A DNA stretch of 5,857 nucleotides, taken from Zoogloeaceae bacterium. GTDB lineage: Bacteria > Pseudomonadota > Gammaproteobacteria > Burkholderiales > Rhodocyclaceae. The stretch's first letter is position 1. Each line of letters begins with the position of its first letter. The stretch spans positions 1 through 5,857 of the forward strand of contig JAITNI010000297.1 in NCBI GenBank assembly GCA_031290535.1, written 5' to 3'. A program made the translations under genes and the position numbers. Of this stretch, positions 4,692-5,857 are shown piece by piece. The notes beneath the pieces are model-generated. The model was not told where the DNA came from, ran no database searches, and saw nothing but the letters and a program-made list of their open reading frames with translations.

Positions 4692-5768
4692 ATGACTGAC
4701 CCACATTCCCCCCTGAACCCCGCCCATGTCAAACCGAGCGACATTGTCCGCTACCTGAACCAGTATGTGATCGGTCAGGAAGAGGCCAAGCGGGTGCTGG
4801 CCGTGGCGGTGTATACCCACTATCGCAAACTCGCGCTGGCCGAGGCCGACCCCACTGGCATGGTGACGATGGACAAAAGCAATGTGCTGATTGTGGGGCC
4901 ATCTGGCTGCGGCAAAACCCTGTTGTGCGAAACCCTCTCCCGGCAACTGGAAGTCCCCTTTGTGACCGCCGACGCCACGTCGCTGGCGCAGACCCAGTAT
5001 GTTGGCGAGGAGATTGAAGCCATCATGGCGCGTCTTCTGGAACGCGCCGGGGGCGACCTCAAGCGGGCTTCGCAAGGCATTGTTTTTATTGATGAAATCG
5101 ACAAGCTGAAAGCCAGTGACGCGGGGACTTCGCATGTGGTGTCGGGCGAGAGCGTCCAGCATGCCCTGCTGAAAATCATGGAAGGCTACCCGGTGCGGTT
5201 GAGCGATGGCCTGGTGATGGATACCGGAGGCATCCTGTTTATTTGCGGCGGCGCGTTTGTCGGGCTGGAGCGCATCATGGCCCGCACGCACAGTTTTGGG
5301 TTTATTTCCACGACGCAGGGCGATGACGAGAATATTCTGGAGCGCCTCAACAGCCGGGTGAAGCCAACCGATCTGTTTGAATACGGCCTGATTCCCGAAT
5401 TCACCGGACGTCTGCCTGTTGTGGTGCGGGTGCAGCCGCTCACCAAGGAAATGCTGGCCCGCATCATGGTGGAGCCAAAAAACGCCCTCTACCGGCAGTT
5501 TCAGGCCATTCTGGCGCAGGAAGGCGTGCAATTGGGCATCGCCCCCGCCGTTTTTTTGCAGATCGCCGAAATCGCCCAGGAATACAAAACCGGGGCGCGC
5601 AGCCTACGCGGCATTTTTGAAGAACTGCTCAACCCCGTCCTGTTTGCCGTGCCCGACCAACCCCGAATCAAACAGGTTCTCATCCGCTCCCTGTTCGAGC
5701 CGCCGCAATTTTTAGAAACCCCCTTGCGTTCCCCGTCCCAAACGTCTTCGGCGCAAGCGGCGGAGTGA
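4692..5768 (+). CDS. ClpX-like AAA+ unfoldase lacking the zinc-binding domain, with altered substrate and ClpP loops
   Basis: This 358-residue AAA+ protein is closest to ClpX, the ring unfoldase that feeds proteins to ClpP. The ATPase core is intact: YVIGQEEAK at 25-33, Walker A GPSGCGKT at 69-76, Walker B IVFIDEID at 130-137, ICGGAF at 184-189, arginine finger Arg240 in EFTGRLPVV, and sensor-2 Arg303 in KTGARSLR. Against E. coli ClpX (about 424 residues, recalled from memory) it lacks the N-terminal Cys4 zinc domain. An in-frame stop 15 nt before the ATG rules out a longer start. Pore loop 1 reads QYVG (102-105) rather than GYVG, the RKH-loop segment (about 166-176) is roughly ten residues shorter with no RKH, and the ClpP-docking loop has FGF (202-204) for IGF. 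No Shine-Dalgarno is visible. The 12-nt gap after mlaB suggests cotranscription and coupled translation. It may be a specialised second ClpX; whether it works with ClpP is unknown. Confidence 0.88.
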   Translation: MTDPHSPLNPAHVKPSDIVRYLNQYVIGQEEAKRVLAVAVYTHYRKLALAEADPTGMVTMDKSNVLIVGPSGCGKTLLCETLSRQLEVPFVTADATSLAQTQYVGEEIEAIMARLLERAGGDLKRASQGIVFIDEIDKLKASDAGTSHVVSGESVQHALLKIMEGYPVRLSDGLVMDTGGILFICGGAFVGLERIMARTHSFGFISTTQGDDENILERLNSRVKPTDLFEYGLIPEFTGRLPVVVRVQPLTKEMLARIMVEPKNALYRQFQAILAQEGVQLGIAPAVFLQIAEIAQEYKTGARSLRGIFEELLNPVLFAVPDQPRIKQVLIRSLFEPPQFLETPLRSPSQTSSAQAAE

Positions 5769-5786
5769 AGTCGTCGGTCTTTTAAT

Positions 5787-5803
5787 CGCCGCCTTCGGGG
5801 GCG
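5787..5803 (+). terminator. Small UUCG-loop hairpin after the ClpX-like gene, possible weak terminator
   Basis: Six base pairs with one bulged G enclose a TTCG tetraloop (closing pair C-G), starting 19 nt after the stop codon. Only two T follow directly; a T-rich stretch comes later (5817-5840). It could be a weak terminator or an mRNA 3'-end stabiliser; the lack of an adjacent T-run keeps confidence low. Confidence 0.35.
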
Positions 5804-5810
5804 TTCCCGG

Positions 5811-5816
5811 TACAAT
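5811..5816 (+). promoter_or_regulatory. Possible -10 box for a gene starting at the right edge
   Basis: TACAAT lies 38 nt before an ATG at 5855-5857, the last three bases, which may be the start codon of the next gene. No -35 match is seen at 16-18 bp spacing, and no Shine-Dalgarno precedes the ATG. A pyrimidine-rich leader (5817-5843) fills the gap. Confidence 0.25.
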
Positions 5817-5857
5817 CCTTCTTTTTCTGTCTTTCTTCCTGTCAAAACTTTCGTATG

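Noticed and set aside
4692..4860. Possibility that the ClpX-like gene is a truncated pseudogene whose zinc domain was lost by frameshift
   Set aside because: The upstream sequence in every frame is mlaB, not a Cys4 zinc domain, and the whole ATPase core is intact with all catalytic residues, so it looks like a functional short form.
4332..5531. Long open frame of 399 codons on the minus strand opposite mlaB and the ClpX-like gene
   Set aside because: The plus strand encodes two clear families here. The antisense protein is His/Gln/Arg-rich with no recognisable domain, which is typical of a shadow frame in GC-rich DNA.

Overview
The window looks like chromosomal DNA from a Gram-negative proteobacterium, most likely a betaproteobacterium. 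The evidence is GC-rich coding sequence (about 60% GC by eye) and a complete, tightly packed Mla phospholipid-transport operon in the order mlaF-mlaE-mlaD-mlaA-mlaC-mlaB. From general knowledge, having mlaA (vacJ) inside this operon is common in betaproteobacteria; in E. coli it lies elsewhere. The genus cannot be told from this sequence. No tRNA, rRNA, CRISPR array, insertion sequence or phage gene was seen.

Left part (1-740, minus strand): the first 75 codons of an amino-methylating DNA methyltransferase run off the left edge. Next comes a strong intrinsic terminator (253-285) that closes a complete MaoC-like hotdog-fold enoyl-CoA hydratase gene (309-740). The region 741-886 is a divergent promoter region. 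It has a consensus TATAAT facing maoC, an extended -10 facing the Mla operon, and an imperfect inverted repeat between them.

Middle (887-4679, plus strand): MlaF (ATPase), MlaE (permease), MlaD (MCE ring protein), MlaA (outer-membrane lipid channel), MlaC (periplasmic carrier) and MlaB (STAS regulator of MlaF). Three of the junctions overlap by 4 or 8 nt and the others are 5-18 nt apart, so this is one transcription unit. Together they form the inner-membrane MlaFEDB complex, the MlaC shuttle and the MlaA outer-membrane part, which keep the outer membrane lipid-asymmetric.

Right part (4692-5768, plus strand): a ClpX-like AAA+ unfoldase begins 12 nt after mlaB, in the same reading frame as mlaB, with no visible Shine-Dalgarno. 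It keeps the complete ATPase machinery of ClpX. It lacks the N-terminal zinc-binding domain, has a shortened loop where ClpX carries RKH, has QYVG instead of GYVG in pore loop 1, and has FGF where the ClpP-docking IGF tripeptide is expected. This divergent paralogue, apparently cotranscribed with the Mla genes, is the most unusual item here. Beyond it are a small UUCG-loop hairpin, a possible -10 box, and an ATG at the last three bases that may start the next gene.
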